A DNA stretch of 64,000 nucleotides from Cupriavidus basilensis (GCF_000876015.1 NZ_BBQM01000012.1:186001-250000); one strand, 5' to 3'. Counted from the stretch's first letter, positions 17,724 through 26,546 are shown. Made by a program: numbers and translations. Notes: generated from the letters alone by a model not told the origin.

Positions 17724-18362
17724 ATGAAGACACACGGTATTGCTTTCCAGGTCCTGGTCCCGCTCGCGGCGGTGGCGATGGTGTCCGCCGCGCAGGCGCA
17801 GTCGGTGGACCGGTCCTCGCCGGACCGCCTGGTGCGCGCGGCGGTCGAGGGCGTGATCGGCACGATCCAGTCCACCCCCGACACGCGCAACGGCGACCTG
17901 GCCAAGATCACGGCCGTGGTCGAGCGCCAGTTCCTGCCCTATGCCGATTTCGAGCGCACCACCCGGCTGGCGGTGGGCAGCGCCTGGCGCAATGCCTCGC
18001 CCGAGCAGCAGAAGCAGCTCTACGAACAGTTCCAGACCCTGCTGGTGCGCAGCTACGCGGTGTCGCTGTCGCAATTGCGCGAGCAGAAGGTGAAGTTCAC
18101 CTACAAGCCGGTTCTCGCGGCGGCCGGGGCCAACGACGTGGTGGTGGAGACGCGCGTGCTGAACAACGGCGACGAGATGCAGATCGACTACCGCCTGCAG
18201 CGCAGCGGCAATGGCTGGAAGATCTATGACATCAACATGATGGGGGCGTGGCTGATCGAGGTGTACCGCCGCCAGTTCGCCGACATCGTCGCGCGCAACG
18301 GCATCGACGGCCTGCTCAAGTACCTGGCCAGCCACAACGCGCGCCAGACCGCGGACGCCTGA
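17724..18362 (+). CDS. hpnM: MlaC-family periplasmic lipid carrier (HpnM)
   Basis: A 212-aa exported protein. The signal peptide ends near AAQAQS (residue 26). The body follows the MlaC/Ttg2D pattern: an N-terminal helix with PDRLVRAAVEGVIGTI, the central FLPYADFERTTRLAVGSAWR, then QKQLYEQFQTLLVRSYA and the C-terminal YDINMMGAWLIEVYRRQFADI. MlaC proteins carry a lipid through the periplasm. Its place opposite hpnN and mlaA indicates the hopanoid-associated paralogue. Confidence 0.92.
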   Translation: MKTHGIAFQVLVPLAAVAMVSAAQAQSVDRSSPDRLVRAAVEGVIGTIQSTPDTRNGDLAKITAVVERQFLPYADFERTTRLAVGSAWRNASPEQQKQLYEQFQTLLVRSYAVSLSQLREQKVKFTYKPVLAAAGANDVVVETRVLNNGDEMQIDYRLQRSGNGWKIYDINMMGAWLIEVYRRQFADIVARNGIDGLLKYLASHNARQTADA

Positions 18363-18381
18363 GCGCCGCGCGGCAGGCGCA

Positions 18382-18432
18382 CGGAGGTACGCAAGGTACC
18401 TCCGGCATGGCGCCCCCATCGGCAGGGGCGCC
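18382..18432. terminator. Double hairpin between convergent hpnM and hpnH
   Basis: CGGAGGTAC-gcaag-GTACCTCCG (18382-18404) and GGCGCCCC-catcggca-GGGGCGCC (18409-18432) are two perfect stems in the 76-bp gap between converging genes. Neither has a U-tract; they probably act as a bidirectional terminator or transcript-end stabiliser. Confidence 0.55.
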
Positions 18433-18438
18433 CGTCGC

Positions 18439-19608
18439 TCAGTGTCCCGCCGCCGCGGCCTTGCGGGCGGCAGCGTCGTTGGCGGCCTTGGCCTTGGAAC
18501 GGCCGATTTCCTCGAGCTTGATCTCGACGTGCTTCGAGAACACGTAGTCGGCCGGGCGCTGCTTGTCCAGCGGGATGTCCGGCGCCATCGGGCCCGAGGT
18601 GCGCACGCCGCGCAGGGACACGCCCAGCGCCTTGAGCGGATGGGCGATGGTATCGGCCACGGCGGTGGCTTCGAAGCCGCTGTGCACCATGCAGTCGGCG
18701 CACTTTTCGTAGTTGCCGGTGCCGTAGGCGTCCCAGTCGGTGGTGTCCATCAGTTCCTTGAAGGTCTTCACGTAGCCTTCGCCGACCAGGTAGCACGGAC
18801 GCTGCCAGCCGAACACCGTGCGCGCCGGGTTGCCCCAAGGCGTGCAGTGGTAGGTCTGGTTGCCGGCCAGGAAGTCCAGGAACAGCGTGGACTGGCTGAA
18901 GGCCCAGTTCTTGCCGTTGCGGCCGCGCTGCAGGATGTCGCGGAACAGTTGCTTGGTCTTGTTGCGGTTCAGGAAGTGCTGCTGATCCGGCGCGCGCTCG
19001 TAGGCATAGCCCGGCGACACGGTGATGCCGTCCACGCCGATGTCCTTGACCGAGTCGAAGAACTTCGCGACCTTTTCCGGCTCGGCGTTGTTGAACAGCG
19101 TGCAGTTGATGTTGACGCGGAAGCCGCGCGCCTTGGCCGCGCGGATGGCCGCCACGGCGCGGTCGTAGACGCCTTCCTGGCTGACCGCGTGGTCGTGCAT
19201 CTCCTGATCGCCGTCGAGGTGGACCGACCACACGAAGTACGGGTTGGGCTCGTACTGGTCCAGCTTCTTTTCCATCAGCAGCGCGTTGGTGCACAGGTAG
19301 ACGAAGCGCTTGCGGGCGATGATGCCCTTGACGATCTCCGGCATGTCCCTGTGCAGCAGCGGCTCGCCACCGGCGATGGACACCACCGGCGCGCCGCATT
19401 CGTCGACGGCGCCCAGGCATTCCGCCACGGACAGGCGCTGGTTCAGGATCTCGTCCGGATAGTCGATCTTGCCGCAGCCGTTGCAGGCCAGGTTGCAGCG
19501 GAACAGCGGTTCGAGCATCAGCGCCAGGGGGTAGCGCTTGTTGCCGGAGAGATGTTGCTTGACGACGTAGGCGCCCACGCGGGCGACCTGCAGAAAGGGA
19601 ATAGCCAT
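18439..19608 (-). CDS. hpnH: Adenosyl-hopene transferase HpnH (radical SAM)
   Basis: A 389-aa radical SAM enzyme that adds the 5'-deoxyadenosyl group to diploptene, the first step of extended (C35) hopanoids. The cluster motif is CNLACNGCG with Cys38, Cys42 and Cys45. The SAM glycine motif SIAGGEPLLH follows at about residue 75, and a DUF3463-type C-terminal half contains further Cys residues (KCADCMVH). AGAAGGAAG precedes the ATG. It is downstream of ispH on the same strand with a 34-bp gap. Confidence 0.96.
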   Translation of the reverse strand: MAIPFLQVARVGAYVVKQHLSGNKRYPLALMLEPLFRCNLACNGCGKIDYPDEILNQRLSVAECLGAVDECGAPVVSIAGGEPLLHRDMPEIVKGIIARKRFVYLCTNALLMEKKLDQYEPNPYFVWSVHLDGDQEMHDHAVSQEGVYDRAVAAIRAAKARGFRVNINCTLFNNAEPEKVAKFFDSVKDIGVDGITVSPGYAYERAPDQQHFLNRNKTKQLFRDILQRGRNGKNWAFSQSTLFLDFLAGNQTYHCTPWGNPARTVFGWQRPCYLVGEGYVKTFKELMDTTDWDAYGTGNYEKCADCMVHSGFEATAVADTIAHPLKALGVSLRGVRTSGPMAPDIPLDKQRPADYVFSKHVEIKLEEIGRSKAKAANDAAARKAAAAGH

Positions 19609-19642
19609 TGACTTCCTTCTTGTATTGGGGGCGGCCGGATGA

Positions 19643-20647
19643 TTATCCGGCGGCGGTTTGCGGGTCCGGCTGCGGCACGGCCTCGGGAGTGGCCTTGCCG
19701 GCGGCGGTGCGCGGGCGCGCGGGCGGGTCGGCCAGCTCGGCCGGCAGCCGGAATTCGGCGTGCTCCTCGCGGCCGTCCATGGTGGAGACTTCCACCGGAC
19801 CCAGGCGGCGCAGCGTGGCGATCACGTCCATGACCATCTCCTCGGGGGCGGAGGCGCCGGCGGTGATGCCGACCACTTCGACGCCGCGCACCCACTCCGG
19901 GTCCAGCTCGCTGCCGTCGGCGATCAGGTAGCTGGGCACGCCGCTCTCGGTGCCGATCTCGCGCAGCCGGTTGGAGTTGGAGCTGTTGGTGGCGCCGATC
20001 ACGAGGATCAGCTCCACCTGTTTCGAAAGCTCGCGCACCGCGCTCTGGCGGTTTTGCGTGGCATAGCAGATGTCGCGCGTGTCCGGTCCCACCAGGTTGG
20101 GGAAGCGACGGGTCAGCGCGGCAATGATGTTGCGCGTGTCGTCCACGCTCAGCGTGGTCTGCGTCACGTAGGCGACCGGGGTGTCGTCCGGCAGGTCCAG
20201 CTTGGCCACCTCGGCCTCGCTCTGCACCAGGATCACCTTGCCGGGGATCTGGCCCATCGTGCCTTCGACTTCCGGATGGCCGGCATGGCCGATCAGGATC
20301 ACGGTGCGGCCGCTGGCCGCGTACTGGCGACCCTGGGTATGGACCTTGATGACCAGCGGGCAGGTGGCATCGATCGAGTGCAGCTCGCGTGTGCGGGCAT
20401 CGGCCTCGACGTCCTTGGACACGCCGTGCGCGCTGAAAATGGTGACGGCGCCGCTCGGCACTTCGTCCAGTTCTTCGACGAAGCGCGCGCCCTTGCGCCT
20501 CAGTCCTTCCACGACGTGCTTGTTGTGCACGATCTCATGTCGCACGAACACCGGGGCTCCGTGCTTGAGCAGGGCGCGGTCTACAATCTCGATCGCGCGC
20601 ACTACGCCGGCACAGAAGCCACGGGGTTGAGCAAGAATCACCTGCAT
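19643..20647 (-). CDS. ispH: 4-hydroxy-3-methylbut-2-enyl diphosphate reductase IspH
   Basis: A 334-aa iron-sulfur enzyme, the last step of the MEP pathway, making IPP and DMAPP. The three cluster cysteines are visible: Cys12 in PRGFCAGV, one in DATCPLV and one in ICYATQNRQ. The family signature [10 protein letters not shown] is intact. The C-terminus has an extra 20-residue Pro/Ala tail. It sits upstream of hpnH, linking isoprenoid precursor supply to hopanoid synthesis; many Burkholderiales carry this copy beside hpnH plus another ispH elsewhere. Confidence 0.96.
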   Translation of the reverse strand: MQVILAQPRGFCAGVVRAIEIVDRALLKHGAPVFVRHEIVHNKHVVEGLRRKGARFVEELDEVPSGAVTIFSAHGVSKDVEADARTRELHSIDATCPLVIKVHTQGRQYAASGRTVILIGHAGHPEVEGTMGQIPGKVILVQSEAEVAKLDLPDDTPVAYVTQTTLSVDDTRNIIAALTRRFPNLVGPDTRDICYATQNRQSAVRELSKQVELILVIGATNSSNSNRLREIGTESGVPSYLIADGSELDPEWVRGVEVVGITAGASAPEEMVMDVIATLRRLGPVEVSTMDGREEHAEFRLPAELADPPARPRTAAGKATPEAVPQPDPQTAAG

Positions 20648-20795
20648 AAAAATAGGCCCCCCGACCCAGTCAACGGGTTCAGCATTGGTTGATATTCCGG
20701 AATCACTTTCCCGTCATACGGTGGTTACTATATACCCGTGCCGCAACCTTTGCCTGGCACCTGGCATTAGCCAGTAACAATTTGAGGTTTTTTCC

Positions 20796-21806
20796 GTGAG
20801 TAATATGACGTCAGGAGACTATGTCCTGGTAACCGGCGCTTCCGGCTTTCTCGGCTCGGCCGTGGCACGGCAGGCCCTGGCACGGGGTTTCCGGGTGCGC
20901 GCGATGGTACGCGCCCAAAGCCCGCGACGCAACCTGGACGGGTTGCCCGTGGAGATCGTGGAAGGCGACATGCGCGACGCGCGCGCGATGGAAGCGGCGC
21001 TGCAAGGCGTGCGCTACCTGTTCCACGTGGCGGCCGACTACCGCCTGTGGGCGCCCGATCCCGAGGAAATCGTGCGTACCAACGTGGCCGGCACCGAGGC
21101 CGTGATGGGCGCCGCGCAGGCCTGTCGCGTGGAGCGCATCGTCTACACCAGCAGCGTGGCGACCCTGCGTGTCGCCGGCGCAACGGCGCCGGTCAACGAA
21201 GACGCGCCGATGAGCGGCCACGAGGCGATCGGCGCCTACAAGCGCAGCAAGGTGCTGGCCGAGCGCGTGGTGGAGGGCATGGTGGCGCGCGACGGGCTGC
21301 CGGCGGTGATCGTCAACCCCTCCACGCCGATCGGCCCGCGCGACGTGCGCCCCACGCCGACCGGCCGCATCATCGTCGAGGCGGCCAGCGGCAAGATCCC
21401 CGCCTTCGTCGATACCGGCCTCAACCTGGTGCACGTGGACGACGTGGCCGAGGGCCACATGCTGGCGCTCGAGCGCGGCGCGACCGGCGAGCGCTACATC
21501 CTGGGCGGCCAGGACGTCACGCTGCAGCAGATGCTGGCCGATCTGGCCGCCATGATCGGGCGCCGCCCGCCCACCATCAAGCTGCCGCGCTGGCCGCTCT
21601 ATCCGCTGGCCTACGCGGCCGAGGCGGTGGCCCGCGTGACCGGCAAGGAGCCGTTCCTGACCGCCGACGGCCTGTCCATGTCGAAATACCAGATGTTCTT
21701 CAGCTCGGACAAGGCGCGGCGCGTGCTCGGCTACCAGTCGCGGCCCTACCAGGAGGCGCTGCGCGAGGCGCTGGAGTGGTTCCGCGCCGCGGGCTACCTG
21801 CGTTGA
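20796..21806 (+). CDS. hpnA: Hopanoid-associated sugar epimerase HpnA
   Basis: A 336-aa extended SDR of the NAD-dependent epimerase class. The Rossmann motif VTGASGFLGSAVARQ starts at residue 12. The catalytic Ser-Tyr-Lys set appears as YTSSVAT and GAYKRSK, although the Tyr motif is AYKRSKVLAE rather than the textbook YxxxK spacing with Ser. The start is GTG 20796 with TTGAGG upstream; an internal ATG three codons later is equally possible. The exact reaction in hopanoid head-group assembly is not established. It is divergent from ispH. Confidence 0.9.
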   Translation: MSNMTSGDYVLVTGASGFLGSAVARQALARGFRVRAMVRAQSPRRNLDGLPVEIVEGDMRDARAMEAALQGVRYLFHVAADYRLWAPDPEEIVRTNVAGTEAVMGAAQACRVERIVYTSSVATLRVAGATAPVNEDAPMSGHEAIGAYKRSKVLAERVVEGMVARDGLPAVIVNPSTPIGPRDVRPTPTGRIIVEAASGKIPAFVDTGLNLVHVDDVAEGHMLALERGATGERYILGGQDVTLQQMLADLAAMIGRRPPTIKLPRWPLYPLAYAAEAVARVTGKEPFLTADGLSMSKYQMFFSSDKARRVLGYQSRPYQEALREALEWFRAAGYLR

Positions 21807-21809
21807 GCC

Positions 21810-21831
21810 GCGCCGGGGCACGGCCCGGCGC
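21810..21831. terminator. Hairpin between convergent hpnA and hpnB
   Basis: GCGCCGGG-gcacgg-CCCGGCGC in the 49-bp gap between converging genes. There is no U-tract; likely shared terminator. Confidence 0.45.
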
Positions 21832-21855
21832 TCGCTCAACCGTGCTTGGCTGCCC

Positions 21856-22995
21856 TCAGCCGCGCTGGGGCGCCTGCGAGCGGCCCTTCCACTGGCCGCC
21901 CTTGCGCAGCCAGTAGCGGCGCGCCGAATCGACCGTGGCGCCCAGGTAGAACAGCGCCGTCAGCGGCAGCAGCGGCGCCAGCCACAGCGGCTGGCGGTAC
22001 TCGCGCAGCATCGGCGCGTAGGCCACCGACATGGCCGCCCACGCCGCCCAGGCCGGCCACAGGCGCAGCCCGCCGGCCAGCGCCAGCAGCGGCGGCGCGA
22101 GGTAGGTCAGCACCATGCCGGCCACCGCGCCGGCCAGCAGCAGCGGCGAATAGTGCAGTTGCGTGTAGGCGCTGCGCGCGATCATGTCCCACAGGCTGCG
22201 CCAGTCGTCGTAGGGGCGCACCGAGATGCTGTCGTCGGCCAGGTCCAGGCGGATCGAGCCGCCTTGCTTGATGCACGCGGCCAGGCTGCAGTCGTCGATC
22301 AGCTCGCTGCGGATCGCGTGGAAGCCGCCGATGCGCGCCAGCGCCGCGCGCCGCGCCAGCATGCAGCCGCCGGCCGCGGCCGCCACCCGGCTGCGCGGGT
22401 CGTTGACGCGCGAGAAGGGATACAGCTTGGCGAAATAGAACACGAAGGCCGGGACGATCATGCGCTCCCACCACGAGGCGCAGCGCAGCCGCACCATCAG
22501 CGAGACCAGGTCGCGCTGCTCGTGCTCGGCGCGCGCCACCAGTTGCTTCAGCACGCCGGCGCCGTGATGGATGTCGGCATCGGTCAGCCACACCCAGGCC
22601 GCGCCGGGCACCTGCGCGTTGGCCGCTTCCAGGCCCTGCGACTGCGCCCAGACCTTGCCGCTCCAGCCCGCCGGCAGCTCGCGCGCGGTGATCACGGTCA
22701 GCGCGTCCGCCTTGCCCAGCGCGGCGGCCGCGGCGCGCGCGTGCTCGGCGGTGCCGTCGGTGCTGTGGTCGTCCACCACCACCAGGTGCAGCCGCGCGGG
22801 GTAGTTCTGGCCCAGCGCGCTGGCCACGGCGCCGCCGATCACCGCCGCCTCGTTGCGGGCGGGAATGATGGCGACGACTTCCGGCCAGCGCGCCGGCGCG
22901 GGCGACGGCGCGGGCTTGCGCACGCGCCAGAAGCCGCCGCGCGCAGCCAGCAGGACACACCAGATGGCGAGCGGGATCAGGGACAGCAGGAACAT
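21856..22995 (-). CDS. hpnB: Hopene-associated glycosyltransferase HpnB
   Basis: A 379-aa family 2 glycosyltransferase. An N-terminal membrane helix (residues 1-18) is followed by the GT-A nucleotide-binding core (VVAIIPARNEAAVIG, VVVDDHSTDGT), the metal-binding DxD (WLTDADIHHG) and the acceptor motif IDDCSLAACIKQGG. Two or three C-terminal membrane helices follow. Likely adds a sugar to a hopanoid head group at the inner membrane. Downstream of the ferritin-like gene on the same strand (38-bp gap), so probably one operon. Confidence 0.92.
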   Translation of the reverse strand: MFLLSLIPLAIWCVLLAARGGFWRVRKPAPSPAPARWPEVVAIIPARNEAAVIGGAVASALGQNYPARLHLVVVDDHSTDGTAEHARAAAAALGKADALTVITARELPAGWSGKVWAQSQGLEAANAQVPGAAWVWLTDADIHHGAGVLKQLVARAEHEQRDLVSLMVRLRCASWWERMIVPAFVFYFAKLYPFSRVNDPRSRVAAAAGGCMLARRAALARIGGFHAIRSELIDDCSLAACIKQGGSIRLDLADDSISVRPYDDWRSLWDMIARSAYTQLHYSPLLLAGAVAGMVLTYLAPPLLALAGGLRLWPAWAAWAAMSVAYAPMLREYRQPLWLAPLLPLTALFYLGATVDSARRYWLRKGGQWKGRSQAPQRG

Positions 22996-23033
22996 CTCAG
23001 GAGACTCCGGGGGACAGACAAGGTTGGGTGCGC

Positions 23034-24017
23034 TCAGCGCAACAGGCGCCGGGCGAGCCGGGCCAGCCTGGGCACGGTCTCGGGGCGCGCGAGGCGGGGA
23101 TCATATCCCGCCATGCGCCTTTCGTTCTCGCTCAGGCACAGATCGATCATCTCGCGCGCGGTCAGGGTGGTGCCCAGGCCGGCCGAGTTGTTCATGTTCA
23201 TCGGGAAATTGGCGTCCTTGGCCGAGCCGTCCGCCTCGATGCCGCGCGCGATGCCGATGCGCTCCCGGATCAGGAACAGCCACACGCGCGCCACCTTGAG
23301 CAGGTACAGCGGGCGCCGCCACCACGGCAGGCTGCGGCGGTACCAGGCGGCCCAGTTGACGAAGAACAGGATATGCCGGCCTTCCTCCTGGATGACCGGC
23401 TCGAAGGTTTCCACCAGTTCGGCGGGGAAATAGCCCGACTTCCTGGCCGCGGCGAACAGGCCGAAGGCGAAGAAGCTGTCGATGCACTCGCTGTAGCCGG
23501 TGGCCAGCCAGCCCCATTCCGGGTCGGTCGGCGGCAGGTACTCGGGCTCGGGCGCCAGCGCGATGCCGTAAGCCTCCACCAGCTTCGAGAGCACCACCTT
23601 GTGGCGCGCTTCCTCGGCGCCGTCCATCTCCAGCGCGCTGCGCAGCAGCGGGTCGGCCACGGTATCGGCGAACGCCTGCACGCGCACCGACGCGCGGCCT
23701 TCGGTCTGCACGGCGATGTCCCAGATCGGCAGCGAGGTCACGCGGCGCAGGGCGTCCGGGTCGAGCCGGGGCCAGTCGATCACGGCGGGTTTGTAGGGGT
23801 TGTGCGTCTGCAGCAGCATGTCGCAGAACAGGCGCAGGTGCCGGGCCGAGCCCAGGCGGACCGGCCCGGGCTCGGGGTCGGTCCAGTTGCGCATGGCGTA
23901 GTCCGCCTGCTCCACGGCGGTCTTCGCCATGATGGCCGCGGCGGCGGTTGCCCGGGCCTCGGCGCCGGATTCTTCGGTTTTCTCGGTTCTGCTGGGTGCG
24001 GCAAGCGCGTCTGACAT
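23034..24017 (-). CDS. Ferritin-like di-iron protein of the hopanoid locus
   Basis: 327 aa, largely helical, no signal peptide. Two E-x-x-R-H motifs (Glu136-His139 in AEEARHK and Glu212-His215 in QEEGRHI) are each preceded by a carboxylate about 29-35 residues earlier (Glu107; Glu177/Asp180), the four-helix di-iron layout of ferritin-like oxygenases. The start at 24017 is chosen for its GGGGAG ribosome-binding site. It is transcribed directly ahead of hpnB. I do not know a named function; an O2-dependent modification of hopanoids or their carriers is a reasonable guess from context only. Confidence 0.75.
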   Translation of the reverse strand: MSDALAAPSRTEKTEESGAEARATAAAAIMAKTAVEQADYAMRNWTDPEPGPVRLGSARHLRLFCDMLLQTHNPYKPAVIDWPRLDPDALRRVTSLPIWDIAVQTEGRASVRVQAFADTVADPLLRSALEMDGAEEARHKVVLSKLVEAYGIALAPEPEYLPPTDPEWGWLATGYSECIDSFFAFGLFAAARKSGYFPAELVETFEPVIQEEGRHILFFVNWAAWYRRSLPWWRRPLYLLKVARVWLFLIRERIGIARGIEADGSAKDANFPMNMNNSAGLGTTLTAREMIDLCLSENERRMAGYDPRLARPETVPRLARLARRLLR

Positions 24018-24400
24018 CCCGGCTCCCCCTGGCAATTGACGATCCGGAGCCATTCTAGCGTGGCCCGGCGGGCTGCGTGTGCGCGGCAGGTATCAGAAGC
24101 CCCGGCGCGCCAGCGCCCGCGCGGGCTGCCGGCACGCCGGACCGGGCCGCGCGTCATCCCGTTTCATCCCGCGCGATGCGGGCGAGGTGCCGCCGCGCGG
24201 TAATCGCGGTAATCGCGCGGCGGCAATTACGGTAATCGAAACCGGTGTTTGGGATATTTCTCAAGCTGTTTTGCGAAATGGCCTAGTAACCAGCCGCCGC
24301 GACTGGTCTCAAATTGCCTTGGGTTTTAGCGGCGCCTTGAACAAAAGCCCAGTTGCGGCGTCGATTTTGATAATCGAAGGACAACGAGGTTGGAGGCAAT
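24018..24400. other. Intergenic region rich in repeats and AT stretches
   Basis: About 380 bp between divergent genes. It contains three copies of CGGTAATCG (24198, 24207, 24230) and, nearer the rightward orphan gene, TTTTGATAATCGAAGG. The stretch 24235-24390 is clearly less GC-rich than its surroundings and probably holds the orphan's promoter. Confidence 0.45.
24198..24238. repeat. Three CGGTAATCG repeats
   Basis: The 9-mer CGGTAATCG occurs at 24198-24206, 24207-24215 and 24230-24238, the first two head to tail. A related GATAATCGA lies at about 24370. They look like iterated binding sites upstream of the 95-aa gene. Confidence 0.55.
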
Positions 24401-24688
24401 ATGAATCGACTGGACACGGAGGAAACGGGCCGGATCACCATCACGGACCTTGGCCGGCTCACCCAGGTGCTCAAATGCGAGTACGACGCGGTCGTCACCA
24501 GCCAGGGCGACGGCTTCTGGCGCGTGCAGTTCCTGCTGGCGGGACACACCTACATGCTCGGGACCGTGCGCGGCAGCATCCGGCGCTGGCGCCAGCTCGA
24601 CGCCGTGATCGCCTTCCTGCAATCCAACTGCCCCGATAGCAGCCAGGTCCGCCTGCAGATCGGGCCGTGGATGTTCTGCCGGAACTAG
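24401..24688 (+). CDS. Orphan 95-aa protein of unknown function
   Basis: Starts MNRLDTEETGRITITDLGRL; a compact alpha/beta protein with an acidic start, a basic centre (GSIRRWRQLD) and ends GPWMFCRN. GTTGGAGGCAAT supplies a good ribosome-binding site. I do not recognise the family with confidence; small partition-associated proteins can have this size, but I cannot confirm a match. It has no same-strand partner: a ferritin-like gene diverges to the left and an AraC gene converges from the right. The repeated 9-mers upstream suggest specific regulation. Confidence 0.7.
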   Translation: MNRLDTEETGRITITDLGRLTQVLKCEYDAVVTSQGDGFWRVQFLLAGHTYMLGTVRGSIRRWRQLDAVIAFLQSNCPDSSQVRLQIGPWMFCRN

Positions 24689-24844
24689 CCCGCCGGACGT
24701 ACCCGGCGGCGGGCGCGTTCCGGTCCGCGCGCGCCCGCCGCCGACAAGAAACACCCCTGCGATTTCTCCGCGGGGCGTGGCCGGATGCCTATGCGAATCT
24801 CCCCCACAGCGATCAAGCAGCACTTGTTGCGCGCGAACGGCGCG

Positions 24845-25636
24845 CTATGCGCGTGCGCCGGCATTGCGCCACGCGCCCGGCGGCATGCCGAAACGCTGCG
24901 CGAAGCGGCGCGTGAAGGTGGTCTGGTCGGGAAAGCCGAGCATCAGCGAGATGTCCGCCAGCGCGTGGCCGCGGTCGGCCAGCAGGCGCGTGGCCTGGTC
25001 CAGGCGCAGGCGCGTCTGGTAGCGGTGCGGGGTGTCGCCGAACGCTTCCTGGAACAAGGTGTGGAAGCGCCGCACGCTCCAGCCGAAGCGGCCGGCCAGG
25101 TCGTCGGCGCGCAGCGGCGCGTCCAGGTGCTGGCGCAGGTAGGCATCGATCTGCGCCACGGGAAACGGCGCGAGCCGGTCGCGCTCCGGCACGTCCAGGC
25201 CCAGCGCGAGGTCGCCCGCCAGCGCCGCGGCCAGCCGCCAGTGGTGCTGGCGCGAGCCGCCGCGCCCCGGCTCCGGCGGCATCGCGGCAATGCGGCGCAC
25301 GCGCTCGGCCCAGCCCGCAGTGACGGCGAAGGCGCGGGGGCGCCCGGTCAGCGCCGCCGGCACGGCGAGCGAGCCGGGCGGCACGTCCAGCACCAGTTGC
25401 CGGTTGTCCGCGAGGCCGAGAAAGTCATGGCGCTCGCCGGCGGGCACGATCAGCCCGCTGCCGGGATCGAGCCGGTGCAGGTGGCCGCCGATCTCCAGCT
25501 CGCTGGCGCCGTCCAGGCCGAACAGGACCTGGGTGTAGCCGTGCCGGTGCCAGTCCGGCTCCGGCCGGTAGACGCGGGTCTCCACCAGCGGCGCCGGCGG
25601 GCCCGCGCGCGCGGCGGGATCATCGCGCGGCGGCAT
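24845..25636 (-). CDS. AraC-family transcriptional regulator
   Basis: 263 aa. An N-terminal cupin-like sensor (residues 20-90, WHRHGYTQVLFGLDG and VPAGERHDFLG) and a C-terminal double HTH (DDLAGRFGWSVRRFHTLFQEAFGDTPHRYQ in segments, then LADISLMLGFPDQTTFTRRFAQRFG). The start at 25636 overlaps the end of the upstream EamA transporter by 17 bp, so both are one transcript, and the regulator probably senses a ligand linked to that transporter. Confidence 0.9.
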   Translation of the reverse strand: MPPRDDPAARAGPPAPLVETRVYRPEPDWHRHGYTQVLFGLDGASELEIGGHLHRLDPGSGLIVPAGERHDFLGLADNRQLVLDVPPGSLAVPAALTGRPRAFAVTAGWAERVRRIAAMPPEPGRGGSRQHHWRLAAALAGDLALGLDVPERDRLAPFPVAQIDAYLRQHLDAPLRADDLAGRFGWSVRRFHTLFQEAFGDTPHRYQTRLRLDQATRLLADRGHALADISLMLGFPDQTTFTRRFAQRFGMPPGAWRNAGARA

Positions 25637-26546
25637 GGCCGGTACGTTGCGGCGGCCGGGCGGGCTGCCCGGTCTGGCAAAGCCACACGCCAAGCCCAGC
25701 CACGGCCAGGCCGAGCAGTTGCAGCAGCCCCAGCTTGTCGCCGAACAGCAGCCACGCCTGCAGCGCGGCCAGCGGCGGCGCCAGGAACATCAGGGAGGCG
25801 GCGGTGGCGGCCTGCCCGCGCCGGACGATGCGCAGCAGCAGGTAGGTGCCCGCGCCAGACAGCACCAGCGCCGCCCACGCCAGCGCCGACCACAAGGCCA
25901 GCCCCGGCTGCCAGTGCGTCTCGCCCAGCAGCCACGCCAGCGCGCCGGCCACCAGCGCGCCGCCGGTGTTCTGCCAGGCGGAACTGGCGCGCAGGTCGGC
26001 GGCGGCGATCGAGGTTTTCTGCAGGATGGTGCCCACGGTGATGGAAAGGATGGAAAGCAGGGCCACCAGCAGCACCCACGGCGAAACCGGGTGGGATACG
26101 CTGGCCAGCATGGCCGGAGCCACTACCAATATTACGCCCAGCGAGCCCAGCGCGAGGCCGCCCCAGCCCCGCCGCGACGGGAATTCGCCCAGCAGCGGGA
26201 TGGCCAGCAGCGCCGTCAGCACGGGCTGCAGCGCGCCCAGCAAGGCCATCGCCGCGGGCGGCAGCCCGTGCGCCACGGCCCAGTAGCCGCCGCACAGGTA
26301 GCTGCCGTGCAGCAGCGCGCCCGCCAGCAGGTGCTTCGGCACCTCGCGCAGCGCCGGCCAGCGCGCGCCGCCGGCCACCGCCACCAGCGCGAACAGCAGC
26401 GCCGCCAGCGCGAAGCGGGCGAGCAGGAACAGGCTCGGCTGCGCCACCGGCACGATGGCGCGGCCGACGATGAAGCCGGTCGACCAGATCAGCACGAAGG
26501 CCAGGCTGGGCAGCCCGGCGCGCAGGGAAAGGCGGGAAGAAGGCAT
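25620..26546 (-). CDS. EamA/DMT-family transporter
   Basis: 308 aa with ten predicted membrane helices in two EamA repeats (first half FVLIWSTGFIVGRAIVPVAQPS; second half WVLLVALLSILSITVGTI). The family exports amino acids, nucleosides or other metabolites. The start is set at 26546 (MPSSRLSLRAG); an upstream ATG at 26594 is less likely. It is the first gene of a two-gene operon with the AraC regulator and is divergent from surE. Confidence 0.88.
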   Translation of the reverse strand: MPSSRLSLRAGLPSLAFVLIWSTGFIVGRAIVPVAQPSLFLLARFALAALLFALVAVAGGARWPALREVPKHLLAGALLHGSYLCGGYWAVAHGLPPAAMALLGALQPVLTALLAIPLLGEFPSRRGWGGLALGSLGVILVVAPAMLASVSHPVSPWVLLVALLSILSITVGTILQKTSIAAADLRASSAWQNTGGALVAGALAWLLGETHWQPGLALWSALAWAALVLSGAGTYLLLRIVRRGQAATAASLMFLAPPLAALQAWLLFGDKLGLLQLLGLAVAGLGVWLCQTGQPARPPQRTGHAAAR

